Shown here in pieces: positions 22,446 to 32,377 of a stretch of DNA of 64,000 nt. The stretch is from NCBI RefSeq assembly GCF_016545825.1, contig NC_052618.1, forward strand, positions 12,329,398-12,393,397, read 5' to 3'. The notes beneath the pieces are model-generated. The model was given only the letters and a program-made list of their open reading frames with translations, was not told the origin of the DNA and did no database searches. The DNA comes from Eucalyptus grandis. Taxonomy: Eukaryota > Streptophyta > Magnoliopsida > Myrtales > Myrtaceae. The position numbers were made by a program, and so were the translations under genes. The stretch's first letter is position 1; every line of letters starts with the position of its first letter.

Positions 22446-23540
22446 TCACCAGCCTAAATGGAGGAAAAATAAATAAAAGCAAAGAAAGAGAAAGAATTAT
22501 AAAATATTACTAATTGGTTGTGGAAGTGTTGTAGAGAGAATATGAGAAAAACTGCAATGGGCAACTTGAGAAACATTTATACCTAATTGTAGTACAAGTA
22601 TACACTCCAATAAAATATCATCTCCCACAACTATTACATTTTAATTTTCTTGCACCACACACAAAACACTTAAAGCAAACTAGCTTTTATGAAGACACAC
22701 CCGCAACTCTTATTTTTCTCTCCCCTACGGACGGGCAACTTTCTTTTTTCTAATTGTGAAGCTATTGCCGTTGTGGCGTGTGTGGTTTTCACCAAAGCTC
22801 ATCATACTTTACAATAGGCAAATAAAAGAAATGGAATGAATCTAGCATCAATCCAAGAAAAGTGAAACTGCCATACTATTCCATTTGAACCAGAAAAGAC
22901 AAGCTATCAAATTTGAAGGATAATATATTACTTTGAAGCACTCCGACACCTATTTTCAGCCTACACTCCAAAAAACCACGAACCGAGATGTTCAATCAAA
23001 TTCTACATACATTAGGCAAATAAAAGAAATGGAATGAATCTAGCATCACTCGAAAGTGAATCGACAAACTTCAAATTCCAAGACCTCAAATTCTCATTAG
23101 AAGTTGCTAAGAAACCCTATAGGAAGAGGAAGGGGAGGAGTGGTGTGGTGAAAAGCGGAGGAACGGGCACGGTGGCGTTGCCGTGGTGTCTCCAAAGTTT
23201 TTTCAGCTCAACCTTCAAAGACAGGCAAAATGGCCTCAAAGATTGCATAACGCTCCTTCAGCGGTTTTAAAATCAACTAAAAAAACGGTGGCAAGGAAGG
23301 GACAACAACAATTTTGCTTCAGCAGTAGGCAAAGGAAGAAGCAAACGGTAGAAATCTAATTCATGCATTTTTTTAATCAATTGCAAATTTTGGACAAGAA
23401 TTTCGGTCTGTCGGAAAAAGTCGGCTAATAAAAATCTGATTGGCCGGGAACTCAGCCCTTAATTGAGATTATCTTAATTACTTATTTGAAGGGAAAATCA
23501 CTTCTACCTATTTAATCATAAGCATGGAATAAATGCGATT
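22446..23540. other. Intergenic DNA with one weak ORF
   Basis: Mostly AT-rich. An ATG at 23034 opens 78 codons with a basic stretch (KKPYRKRKGR), but its start lies within a directly repeated 36-mer and no family is recognised, so I do not call it a gene. Confidence 0.4.
22815..23048. repeat. 36-bp perfect direct repeat, 198-bp period
   Basis: The word beginning taggcaaataaaag and ending aatctagcatca occurs at 22815-22850 and 23013-23048 without mismatch. The 162 bases between have no obvious transposon ends. It may be a partial tandem duplication or the footprint of a recombination event. Confidence 0.75.
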
Positions 23541-23845
23541 TTTTTATTGAAAGAAATGTTTTTAAACAGGTCAATCTATCGACCCCAGCAATTTGTGACC
23601 ATATCCAAGACTCTCTCTCTCTATCATCATCTCCGTCCTCCCTCGACCCCTTCGTCTTCCGCCTCCATCGCTACGTTGCCCGGTCACTGCAGCGCCGATG
23701 CCTCCCCTCTCGGCTCATCACCCACAGGCTCCGCTGGATCTACGCTGACCGCATCCGCACCCCGAACCTCGCTCCGGCGCCGTCTTTGTCTCCTCCGACT
23801 CCCGCGAGGTTCCGCTTGTGGTGCGTTCCAGCCGCTGCACCTCGG
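23540..23845 (+). pseudogene. PAA1/HMA6-like block D: exon 1 lacking its start codon, runs into gap
   Basis: From 23599 the sequence matches exon 1 of blocks B and C (accatatccaagactctctc). It carries an Arg-rich open frame typical of a transit peptide (for example LITHRLRWIYADRIRTP) up to the assembly gap at 23846. The part holding the ATG is missing: blocks B and C have about 90-110 bases between 'gaccatgttcatctcc' (B: 'ggccatg') and 'gtcaaccatatcc', while here gaccat joins directly to atcc. The frame is otherwise uninterrupted, so an active copy cannot be ruled out if the gene uses another start or if the gap hides more. Confidence 0.65.
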
Positions 23846-23945
23846 NNNNNNNNNNNNNNNNNNNNNNNNNNNNNNNNNNNNNNNNNNNNNNNNNNNNNNN
23901 NNNNNNNNNNNNNNNNNNNNNNNNNNNNNNNNNNNNNNNNNNNNN
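23846..23945. other. Assembly gap (100 N)
   Basis: Exactly 100 undetermined bases, the usual placeholder for a gap of unknown size. PAA1-like exon 1 sequence ends directly at its left edge; unrelated purine-rich sequence begins at its right edge. Confidence 0.99.
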
Positions 23946-25240
23946 TTTGAAAGAGAGTGGGGAAGGGGCGAGCGGGAGAAGAAGCGTGCAGAGAACGATA
24001 AAGCATTTAATGAAGAAGAGAGATGGGGGGACGCAAAACCTTCTCTGGTTTAAATTAGAACGTGAGAGAGCCGAGGAGCCGACGTGGATCGACACTTGTC
24101 CAGGTGTCACGCCCGAATGGTTCGGGGCACGGATTGCGTGGCACCGTTAGGGTACCTAATATTTTCTCCTCCAATGTTTCCCTCTCTTACGCTGTTCAGG
24201 TCCTCATCTTCCGGCTCGAAGACGGCGACGAGCGGGCGAGCTCGTGTCAGATCGGGCTATATGGTATGCCGCCTTCGTATCTTCGAGCTGGGATCTTCGG
24301 GCAAGGGAGGATCGAACCGAAAAAGAAACTCACCGGCGACGCAGAGATTTGGGAGCGAAAGATGGCGTGCTCGAGGGCGTTGGCCAGAGGTCGTCGGAGA
24401 GGGTTCGAGCGTGGTAGAGCTGCTGGAGATCTCCTTCTCGCTCTCGAGTTTCGCTCTCCTCCTCAACTCTCGCTCGAATCTCCCTCTGTTCTCCGAACCT
24501 TCCTCGTTCGATTCTCGCGACCGTGCGAGAGAGGAGCGCACTTGACCAGCCTCCCCTCCGGTCCTTCACCGCCGCGGCGTCACCTCCTCCGCCGCCGGAA
24601 CGCTGCCACCGCCGAAGATCTCGAGCACAGTCGCTTCTCTCTCGCTCTCTCTGGCTCCCACGAGCAGATCTCCACCGTCTCCTTCTCGGCGGCGCGCTCC
24701 CTCTCGGTTTCCGGCCGAACCCCTCGAGAAGCAGCCCTCACCCTTTCTCTCCTTCGTTTTCGGACGAAGAAGAGGCCCTCTCGATCTCGCTCCTTCTTTC
24801 TCTCCCGGTTTAACTGACCGGATCTCTCTTTCTTCTCTCTTCTCTCCCCACGTTCTCTTCCTAGCTCTCCCCCTTTTGAGCTCGTCTCCCTCCAAGGACG
24901 GTGCCGGCTGCCGCCAGCCTGCTCAGACCGCGCGACATTCCTCTCGTCCTCGCTCGCACGCTGTCCTTTCCCTCCTCGGCTCCCCGGCGACACCCCCGTT
25001 TTGAGAAAGGCGGAACATTTCATGAGCGGACAGCGTTACAGAAAGACCCAGTGATCGCTGTTGACACCGCGACGGTTCATTGCTTCGCTTCGAAACCTTT
25101 TGAAAAAGCGCAAGACGAAGAAAGCAGTGGCTGTTTTTCGCGGGACGAGGTTTTTGACAGGAGCGTCGCGAACGGACGAGACGACGTCGGATGGAGCCGA
25201 GGAACGTTAAGCCTTTGATTTCAAACTTTTTTCCAGTACG
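23946..25240. other. GC-rich, CT/GA-rich segment of unknown nature
   Basis: This 1.3-kb stretch is clearly more GC-rich than the rest, with many CTCTCTC/GAGAGAG runs and CpG. Several overlapping long frames exist on both strands (up to 251 codons at 24062-24817), but they are Arg/Ser/Leu-rich low-complexity translations in competing frames, as expected from composition alone. I recognise no domain. A CpG-rich 5' leader region of a housekeeping gene, or an LTR, would both look like this. Confidence 0.4.
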
Positions 25241-27768
25241 AGATCAAAGCTTTTGCTCCCCTTTTCTCCTTTTTGTTATTTTCTTTTTTTTTAAAGATTG
25301 GCCCAGTTTGTTCAAGCTTGCTGAAAAGTCAAAAAGAAACTTTTTGTTATTAATTACACGAATGAATATTCATTATATTCATCTTAGCTAATGTACTTAT
25401 TATGGTACATTTGTATTATACATTCTAAGTACATCTCCCTATACAATGAATGTTCGTCTCCTATTCAATACATATATCATTCGATACATTGATAATAATA
25501 ATAAGTACATTCTTGTTTTTATTTAGAGATGTTTGACAAAGAAACATTTATTTAGACCAAACTTCACTATAAATCAACCCTAGTTGACCCCGAGTTTTTA
25601 GTTGTTGTAGCAAATTGCCTCGGACATTTTAATTTTTCTCAATGAGCCCTGTAGGTATTAAAAATCAATTGCAATACCTACCCTATGCCTAATTATGGAA
25701 GACAAATTTGTTATATAAGTATATACATATAAAAAAAAGTGAAAAAATAATTCAGAAATATATTACATGTAGGAGCATGTGACTTGGGTTTCTGAGAAAA
25801 TTTGACCGGAGTCAATACTGCATATCGATACAATTCTTAAACATAAATACTCCATATTTTTGAACTGATGTATGTAGATAACGTACAATCAAGACATGTA
25901 AGAAAAATTGAGCTAGAGAATGCTGAGGGGCATATTGTAAAAAATTTCAGGTTGGGGCGAATTGCAAAAATTGACGTGTCGAGGGCAACTTAACACAATC
26001 CCAAGAACTTGGGGGCCAAATGCAATTCCCCAGCAAAATATGACAAGAAGGTACTGAAAAGAGAAGCACGAACGGCCTAAGGGAAAACTAGTTCTTAAAG
26101 ATTCGGGGGGAGCTTCCTTTTCTCATTAATGTCAAACCCTTTTTCACAAGATAATTCAAGAGGAGCAGGATACATGGCGGAGGACAAAAGGTGGGATGAA
26201 TCATTGCACTGCTTTGAACTGAGGTTGAATGAGGTCAAAAGAAAGATCGTTGAAAAAGGTAATAATAGTAAATCCAAGGGCTATGTGTCTTAAGTTAGCA
26301 TTTGACTGAAAAGTTGGTCAGATCCCGTTAAAAGTGCCATCCACTGTGAATAAATAAAAAGTTTAGCGCTGATAATAAGAATCAAAGTGCAGCAACTTGA
26401 TTGCAAAGTCTATGGTTGCGTGTATTTTGTTATAAATCCACGGTTGAGAAAACTATGATAATTTTTATTGATTACAAAAATAAATGAATGAAAAATATTT
26501 TCATTATCAGTGAAAATGTCTAGGTATATATTGCTTTTAATAATGAAATCTTTTTTCATTGACTAATTTTTCAAACCGATATAATCAATTATTAATTTTT
26601 GTAAAATTATTTACTTTTGAATAACTATCTGTGAAATTTACTCCCGTTTTGATTTAAGTAATTTGATGAATTTTTTTCTCCTCCAATATTATATCTAAAT
26701 GATTAGTAGAGAATCTATGGATAAAGAGTAAAAGTTGCATGTGGTTATTTTTTTTAAACTTATAGAATGAAAAGGTTTATGATAAAATAACCTTACTTAC
26801 GACTTTCGTATTTTATTTTACTGATTTTTTTTTCTTTGCAATGTTATCCACAGGGTGGGTTCCAAAATTCTCGAACAAACATTTGAGCATGAAAGCAAGG
26901 ATGGTACATTGTGTGAACAGTGTGTATCTTGTATCTGACCAAATTGACTTGTAGATACTTGTGAATCTGAATATATTCTTATGGGTGATGGTGAATACAT
27001 ATGTTTTACCCAGCTAAGTGGGATTTTTTAAATTAGCAAAAATTATGAGTCAGTCAAAACAAAAATAAAAAATGAAAGACACTTATTTGGAACAACAATA
27101 TAATTTTTTTTTATGTTTAATGTAAAAAAGTTTAAACATCTTTATTGCGAAAGAAAATATACGTAGGGTTTCAATTACCAGCATCATTGACGTAAAACAT
27201 TTTTCATACTTGCAGCCATGAAAGAAAAATATCCATCATTTAAGAAAATTCACATGTCAAAGTTATATCTTGAATACGTGTTAGTATATTGACTTTCCTT
27301 GTGGAGAAACTTTTTGCACGCCAAGGTACTTAGAAAGTGAAAATTTGTAAATATATAGACAAATGAATATTAGATTTTAAGTCAAGTAATGCTTATTAGT
27401 GTGCAATGACAATCAAAAGAGACCGACAATTTTTTTTTGGTTATAATCAAGGAGTACACTTTCAATTACTTGGAAGCCCATGGACTACTTGCAAGCCATG
27501 TGGATTGACGCCTTTGGCTTATACAAATGACTCTAACTTAGAATAGTTTGTATGCAATTAAGAAATAATAGATAATTATTGACATGAAATAGATCATTAT
27601 TGACACAAATATTCATATATAATTTTTGCATAATCTTTTAAAATTTGAATATTTTTATTTTTTTTATTTGACCGGAAAGTTAAAAAGTTATTTTTGACTT
27701 TTGATGAGTCTAGATAATGAACCCTAATCTCAATTAACACTTCGCTTAACTAATATAATTCAAAATAA
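25241..27768. other. AT-rich intergenic DNA
   Basis: No gene is supported. A small frame at 26174 (MAEDKRWDESLHCFELRLNE and on, about 40 codons) is hydrophilic and coil-like, and could be a remnant of a transposon gag protein, but this cannot be verified from the sequence. The rest is A/T-rich with no clear repeats. Confidence 0.45.
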
Positions 27769-28420
27769 GAGTGTTTGTTTGAGAGAAAATTTTATGAAAA
27801 AGGAAAACACTTTTAAAAATATTGTTTTTCAGGAAAATGGTTGATTTTCCTTTATATGGTGATATGTGATCAAAGCTGCTTTTAATATTTAGATCTCATT
27901 TGAAAAATGTTTTCAATCTCATGAAAAAAATCATTTTTTAAATATGTTTTTATTTTTTTCTTTGTCTTTCCTTCTTCCTCCCTCACTAGTCGCGAGGCCT
28001 CGATGACAACTACAACAAGCCACTGGCACCATCGCTGAGGCTCGACAAGGGTGGACCTGGCTGACTTCGGGCAAGGTCGCGCTCTAACTTCTTGTAGCGA
28101 GGTTGAGCTCGCCAGTCTTGGCAAGCTCAAGCCTTCTCCGATTTTAGCCTTACTGGCTTGCACTTGTGACTGGCTACTAAGGCCCAATGATTGGCAAAGA
28201 AGAAACAAAGAAAGTAAAAGAGAAAAAGAAATTTGAAATTTTGAAATTTGATTTTTTAAATAAAAGAATTAAAATATTGAAAAATTCAAGATGAACAATT
28301 ATGAAAAGTTTTTTCATCTCCTTAGATTTATGAATTCACTTTTTTAATTTTATGTATAAATATTTTCCTTGACCAAAAAGTGTCATTAATTCACTAATCA
28401 TGTTTTTACAAACGAAACAG
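27769..28420. mobile_element. Probable TIR element with GC-rich core
   Basis: The left side (gtgtttgtttgagaga) and right side (reverse complement contains ctgtttcgtttgtaaa) form weak inverted ends around AT-rich arms. The middle, 27970-28190, is a GC-rich tract with words such as ctcgacaaggg and gcgaggttgagctcgcc. The layout (AT arms, GC core, no coding) is the same as for the elements at 11438 and 41555. The ends are too diverged for a firm boundary, and no target duplication was found. Confidence 0.4.
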
Positions 28421-28638
28421 GTGAAACTTCGGACCCTAGAAAAAATCGACATTAGATTCCTCCACAAGTCCATCCAATTGCATGGACTTGTGAAAGAAAC
28501 TCGTGGTCAAAATGTCGCCATCATTTTTATAAGATAATGCAGAAAAATGAGATTTTAAACTAATCCATATGACCAAATAGCTCCATAGCTTGAGACATGT
28601 AGATATTGCTTTTGTCGAAGTTGTTTGCATTAACAAGC

Positions 28639-28849
28639 AAATTGTACACCACCACCCATGGTGGCCGCGTTGGTTTTGACCTTAGTACCCCACTGCCGGG
28701 GGAGGAGTTTGAAACTTCGCGTGGTCGATGCTTCAATGCAAACGCGATTCACCTGTGGCTGGGTCAGTGGTGGGGGCCCAGTTCACCCCAGGTTTCTTCG
28801 CCATGGGCACGAGATGTTCCCTGGGTCATCAAAAAAAAAAAATTGTACA
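28639..28849 (+). mobile_element. SINE-like retroposon with 10-bp target duplications
   Basis: The direct repeat aaattgtaca flanks it at 28639-28648 and 28840-28849. The body (28649-28839, about 190 bp) begins ccaccacccatgg. It contains a box-A-like word, tggccgcgttgg (28662-28673), and a box-B-like word, gtttgaaac (about 28708-28716). It ends in tcatc followed by an A-run. A tRNA-type internal promoter, about 190-bp length, A-tail and target duplications are the hallmarks of a plant SINE. The body is GC-rich and stands out from its AT-rich flanks. The box matches are each imperfect by one or two bases. Confidence 0.85.
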
Positions 28850-29575
28850 ACAAGCGGATGCATTGTAACAAGAAAATTCCAACAACTATTTTCCAGATTT
28901 GAGCCTTGTCTCTAAATCTCCTTCTGGTTCAAACCAAAAGGTATATAGAATTGATAAAATATATATAAAATACCTCTGTTTTCACCAAAGCCCACAAATA
29001 ATTAAATTTAACTCGGGCAAAGAAGCAGGAAATGAGAAGTCAACGAACATCGGAGCTACGCGAGAACTCGTCGTGAATATCACGAGTGCGGTCATCGTTT
29101 CTCCAGCGAGGGAAAAGGCCTGCGGGCTCTACTCTGTCTCTAACCTCGACCAGACCTACCCTCACATGATCGAGATCGTGTTCGCCTTCAAAGGCGAAGG
29201 GAGGGGAAGCTGTTCCACTGCGACCGAGACGATCAGAGCGTCGCTGGCTGAGGTATTGGTCGACTTCTATCCGTTCGCAGGTAGACTTGTCATGGGCAGT
29301 GATGGGAAGATGGCAGCAACATGCACCGGGGAAGGTGTCTTGTTCGTCGAAGCGATGTCGGACGACGAGATCAGGATGCTAGGCGATATTAGCGTCGCCA
29401 ATCCTGGGACACTGAGAAAACTTGTGAACCACAGCGACGGAGCCCAGACCATAGTGGAAGAATCTTTGCTCACCGTGCAGGTAATGTTTCCAGAGATTTG
29501 TTTTCTGATGTAAACACCCGCTTATAGTGTATGTATAATCCAGGTGACGACATTCAAGTGCGGAGGGATAACCGT

Positions 29576-29580
29576 CGGCA
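29576..29580. repeat. Target-site duplication cggca, left copy (right copy 32378-32382)
   Basis: The BAHD codons GTC GGC A|TC read straight through if the element and one copy of cggca are removed. This proves both the insertion point and the original reading frame. Confidence 0.95.
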
Positions 29581-30035
29581 TGTTGGAACCAAAAGGACTT
29601 GGAGGGAGAGAGTACACACACAAAGAGATATTATATTACACAATATGCCTTACAAAGGCTGAATGGAGTACACACATAAACTTTGCTAAGTTTTAAAACT
29701 CTCTAAAATCTCACTCTCTTACTGTCTCTCTCCCTACTCTAAATAAACTAACGTAACCCTATATTTATAAGCATCTTCACCACATGGACTTCAAACTTGC
29801 AAGAGTTAAAGTTGAACTTTTCTTCTTAGCAGTCAAAATTTGTGGGCTGCGTTTCCTTCACGTGCAAGTACTAGCAAAGTTAAACTTTGCTTCTTGCTCC
29901 TTGAAGGCTCCAGTAACAATTATACTATTATTTTAATATGTGCCCATTCATTCCTTCATGGGAACACTTGCTGCCCACGTCCAGACTTCATGCATAATGG
30001 ACTTCTTGTTTTTATATTAGGTGTTGACTCCAACA
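29581..30035 (-). repeat. 3' LTR of the gag-only element (left copy)
   Basis: 455 bp, TG...CA ends, with short inverted termini TGTTGG and CCAACA. It differs from the right copy by ctgaatgg versus cttaatgg, one CT unit fewer in an actctct run, aatttgtg versus aaattgtg, and ggctcc versus ggcttc. Confidence 0.95.
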
Positions 30036-30046
30036 CTCTCCCTCAA
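30036..30046 (-). other. Polypurine tract
   Basis: On the minus strand the bases directly before the 3' LTR are ttgagggagag, a purine run in the position where plus-strand DNA synthesis is primed in LTR elements. Confidence 0.8.
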
Positions 30047-30063
30047 CACCTAATACTCTTCTT

Positions 30064-31736
30064 CTATAGCATTTGATATTCATCTTCTTCAGTTGCCTCG
30101 GCAACTGTGACTTCCAACTGAGCTTTGCGAAGCTCGGATTTCATCAATGCTATTTCACTTTGCGTATCAGTCTCTTTTTCCTTCTCATGGAGCTTTTTTT
30201 CTACAATCTTCCATTTGTTTTTGCCCCTGGGAATCTTTTTCTCTGGGCAACATTTCTTGAGCCTTTGCAATTTCTTGAGCTCATACCGGAGCTTCTCGTG
30301 CTCCATTTCTTTGAGCTTGAGCTCCTTGTCCTTTTGCTTCAGCATTTCATCCTTCTCTTTCAACATCTCCCGCATCTCTTGCAGTTCCTTCTCACAACTG
30401 CTTGTTGAAGCTGCTTCTTGCTTCTTCGAGCTTGCCCATGGCTTGCTCTTCTTTGGGGATGTCTCAATGGCTATCACATCATCTGCCTTGATGATACCGG
30501 TGGCTACAGGCTCTTCTTGCTCCTCTGCTGCAACAATCGCTTGGAGACTCCATTCTTCTTTACTATGGTTCTTCTTCTTGGTAAAAGTTGTAGCAACTTG
30601 TTTTACCTGCTTGAACCAACAGACTCTAGCAAAGTGGCCTACTTTGCCACAAATGTAGCACTGCTTGCTATGCCTTTTGTTGTCTTTGTCACAGTCTCGG
30701 CGTGCTCTCCCTGGTTGAGTGCTCCTCGCTAGTGTTCGCCTTTGCCATTCACTATGACTTTTCCACCGTTTGCCATTCCTAATGCCGACATCATTTTTCC
30801 ATTGGCTCTTGAAACTTGTTTTATTTCTAGAGAGAGTACGTGCATCATTCACGGTACATGCTAGCACCACATCTTCGTCATCATTGACGATATGTGCATG
30901 TTCCGTCACCTCTGCTTGACATTCGGATTTGTAATGTCCGAATTTATTGCACTTGAAACACCTGACTTTTGATTTGTCACGTGTTCTATATCTTCTGGTG
31001 AAATTTGAATTTTCACCTTTACCTCGGGTACCTCTACGACCTTGTCCACCTTGATAATCTCCTTGATTTGACTGAACAACCCGACTTTGCAATACCTGCT
31101 CAGGATACGAACCGATGGACTTTTGATTCATTCTTTGCTCATGCGAGCATAATGAACCCATCAACCGCTCCAACGTCATGGTTGATATATCTTGGCCTTC
31201 TTCGATCGCCGCAACAACGTAGTCAAACCTTTCAGTCAAAGACCTCAAGATTTTTTCTACGACTCGTACATCTTGAAGCTCTTCACCATTAACCCTCAGT
31301 TGGTTAACGATGGTTTGTACACGATCAAAGTAAGCCGAGATAGATTCTGAGTCATTCATGCGTAAAGACTCAAAATCTCCTCGAAGTGTTTGGAGTCGCA
31401 CCCGCCTGACACGATCATCGCCTTTGTAGGATTTTTGCAATATATCCCACGCTTCTTTCGCAGTCTCCGCACTCGATATTTTCTCGTCTCCTCCACGGCT
31501 TGAAAGATCGTAAATAATGCTTTCTGATCTTTCTTCCGAGTTTCCACCAATAAATCTTTCTCCGTCTTTCTTAAAGCATCGAATGCTTCGGCATCGGCCA
31601 CTTCGATGTAGCCGTTCTCCACTAGGTTCCACAAATCTTGGGATTTGAAAAGAACCTTCATCTAGACGGACCAGTTGTTGTAATTCTTTCCGTTCAACTT
31701 TGGGAGTAGCAGTTGAACAGAGTTGGTGGAAGCCAT
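30064..31736 (-). pseudogene. gag-like ORF with two zinc knuckles and coiled-coil tail
   Basis: The natural start is probably the ATG at 31736 (MASTNS). A stop codon at 31662-31664 and a frame change near 31485 interrupt the N-terminal copia-gag region (UBN2/DUF4219-like, for example LWNLVENGYIEV and AKEAWDILQKSYKG). From about 31490 to the stop at 30064 one frame is open. It carries the capsid-like part, CFKCNKFGHYKSEC and CYICGKVGHFARVC (two CCHC knuckles about 100 residues apart), then a Lys/Glu-rich region predicted by eye to be coiled coil (KELQEMREMLKEKDEMLKQ). It ends EDEYQML, where a copia polyprotein would continue into protease. The two defects mean this copy cannot make the full protein from its natural start. 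An unbroken 639-codon frame beginning at 31983 inside the LTR is fortuitous upstream of 31490. Confidence 0.85.
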
Positions 31737-31906
31737 TGCTAGCTTTGAGTTCACGATCCTTGATCGACTGCTCTAGGTTCTCGGTCTCCGGCCACTGGTT
31801 TTGATACTCCGGTTCTTGACCTCCTAGGCTCTGACACTTCAATCCTTGGCCTGCTCTGGATTCACGATCCCTGACTGCTAGCTTTGACACGGTCCCTGGC
31901 CGACTA

Positions 31907-31918
31907 GCTCTGATACCA
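31907..31918 (-). other. tRNA-iMet primer-binding site
   Basis: The minus strand reads TGGTATCAGAGC, two bases inside the 5' LTR. This 12-mer complements the 3' end of plant initiator methionine tRNA and is the standard primer site of plant copia elements. Confidence 0.93.
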
Positions 31919-31920
31919 AT

Positions 31921-32377
31921 TGTTGGAACCAAAAGGACTTGGAGGGAGAGAGTACACACACAAAGAGATATTATATTACACAATATGCCTTACAAAGGCT
32001 TAATGGAGTACACACATAAACTTTGCTAAGTTTTAAAACTCTCTCTAAAATCTCACTCTCTTACTGTCTCTCTCCCTACTCTAAATAAACTAACGTAACC
32101 CTATATTTATAAGCATCTTCACCACATGGACTTCAAACTTGCAAGAGTTAAAGTTGAACTTTTCTTCTTAGCAGTCAAAAATTGTGGGCTGCGTTTCCTT
32201 CACGTGCAAGTACTAGCAAAGTTAAACTTTGCTTCTTGCTCCTTGAAGGCTTCAGTAACAATTATACTATTATTTTAATATGTGCCCATTCATTCCTTCA
32301 TGGGAACACTTGCTGCCCACGTCCAGACTTCATGCATAATGGACTTCTTGTTTTTATATTAGGTGTTGACTCCAACA
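31921..32377 (-). repeat. 5' LTR of the gag-only element (right copy)
   Basis: 457 bp, adjacent to the primer-binding site on its inner side. On the minus strand the LTR contains a possible TATA word (the complement of ctatatttataagc at about 32101-32114). As the upstream LTR this would be the element's promoter. Confidence 0.93.

Larger units (their letters stand above)
29581..32377 (-). mobile_element. Non-autonomous gag-only Ty1/copia-type LTR retrotransposon
   Basis: A complete 2797-bp element lies in antisense orientation to the BAHD gene. Two LTRs (29581-30035 and 31921-32377), both starting TGTTGG and ending CCAACA, flank 1885 bp of interior. The right LTR is followed inward by a tRNA-iMet primer site and the left LTR by a purine tract, so the element reads leftward. 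The 5-bp duplication cggca lies at 29576-29580 and 32378-32382. The interior codes only for a gag-like protein; protease, integrase, reverse transcriptase and RNase H are all absent, so movement must have depended on proteins from another element. This layout matches the class called TR-GAG. Three substitutions and one 2-bp indel between the LTRs indicate a young insertion. Confidence 0.93.

Noticed and set aside
24062..24817. 251-codon Arg/Ser-rich frame and its overlapping competitors
   Set aside because: A GC-rich CT-biased sequence gives long frames by chance; there are four competing frames, no domain, and no splice context.
28899..29067. N-terminal extension of the BAHD frame (MSLVSKSPSGS...)
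   Set aside because: It begins at a TTG, not ATG, and has no similarity to BAHD N-termini.
30073..31292. Plus-strand frames of 95-177 codons over the gag region
   Set aside because: They are antisense shadows of the gag frame, rich in Leu/Phe/Ser as expected when a Lys/Glu-rich coding strand is read backwards.
31490..31983. Upstream 160 codons of a 639-codon minus-strand frame, extending into the LTR
   Set aside because: The true gag start and N-terminal sequence are in another frame (31736 and 31661 onward). The LTR part of the long frame does not resemble gag and is fortuitous.
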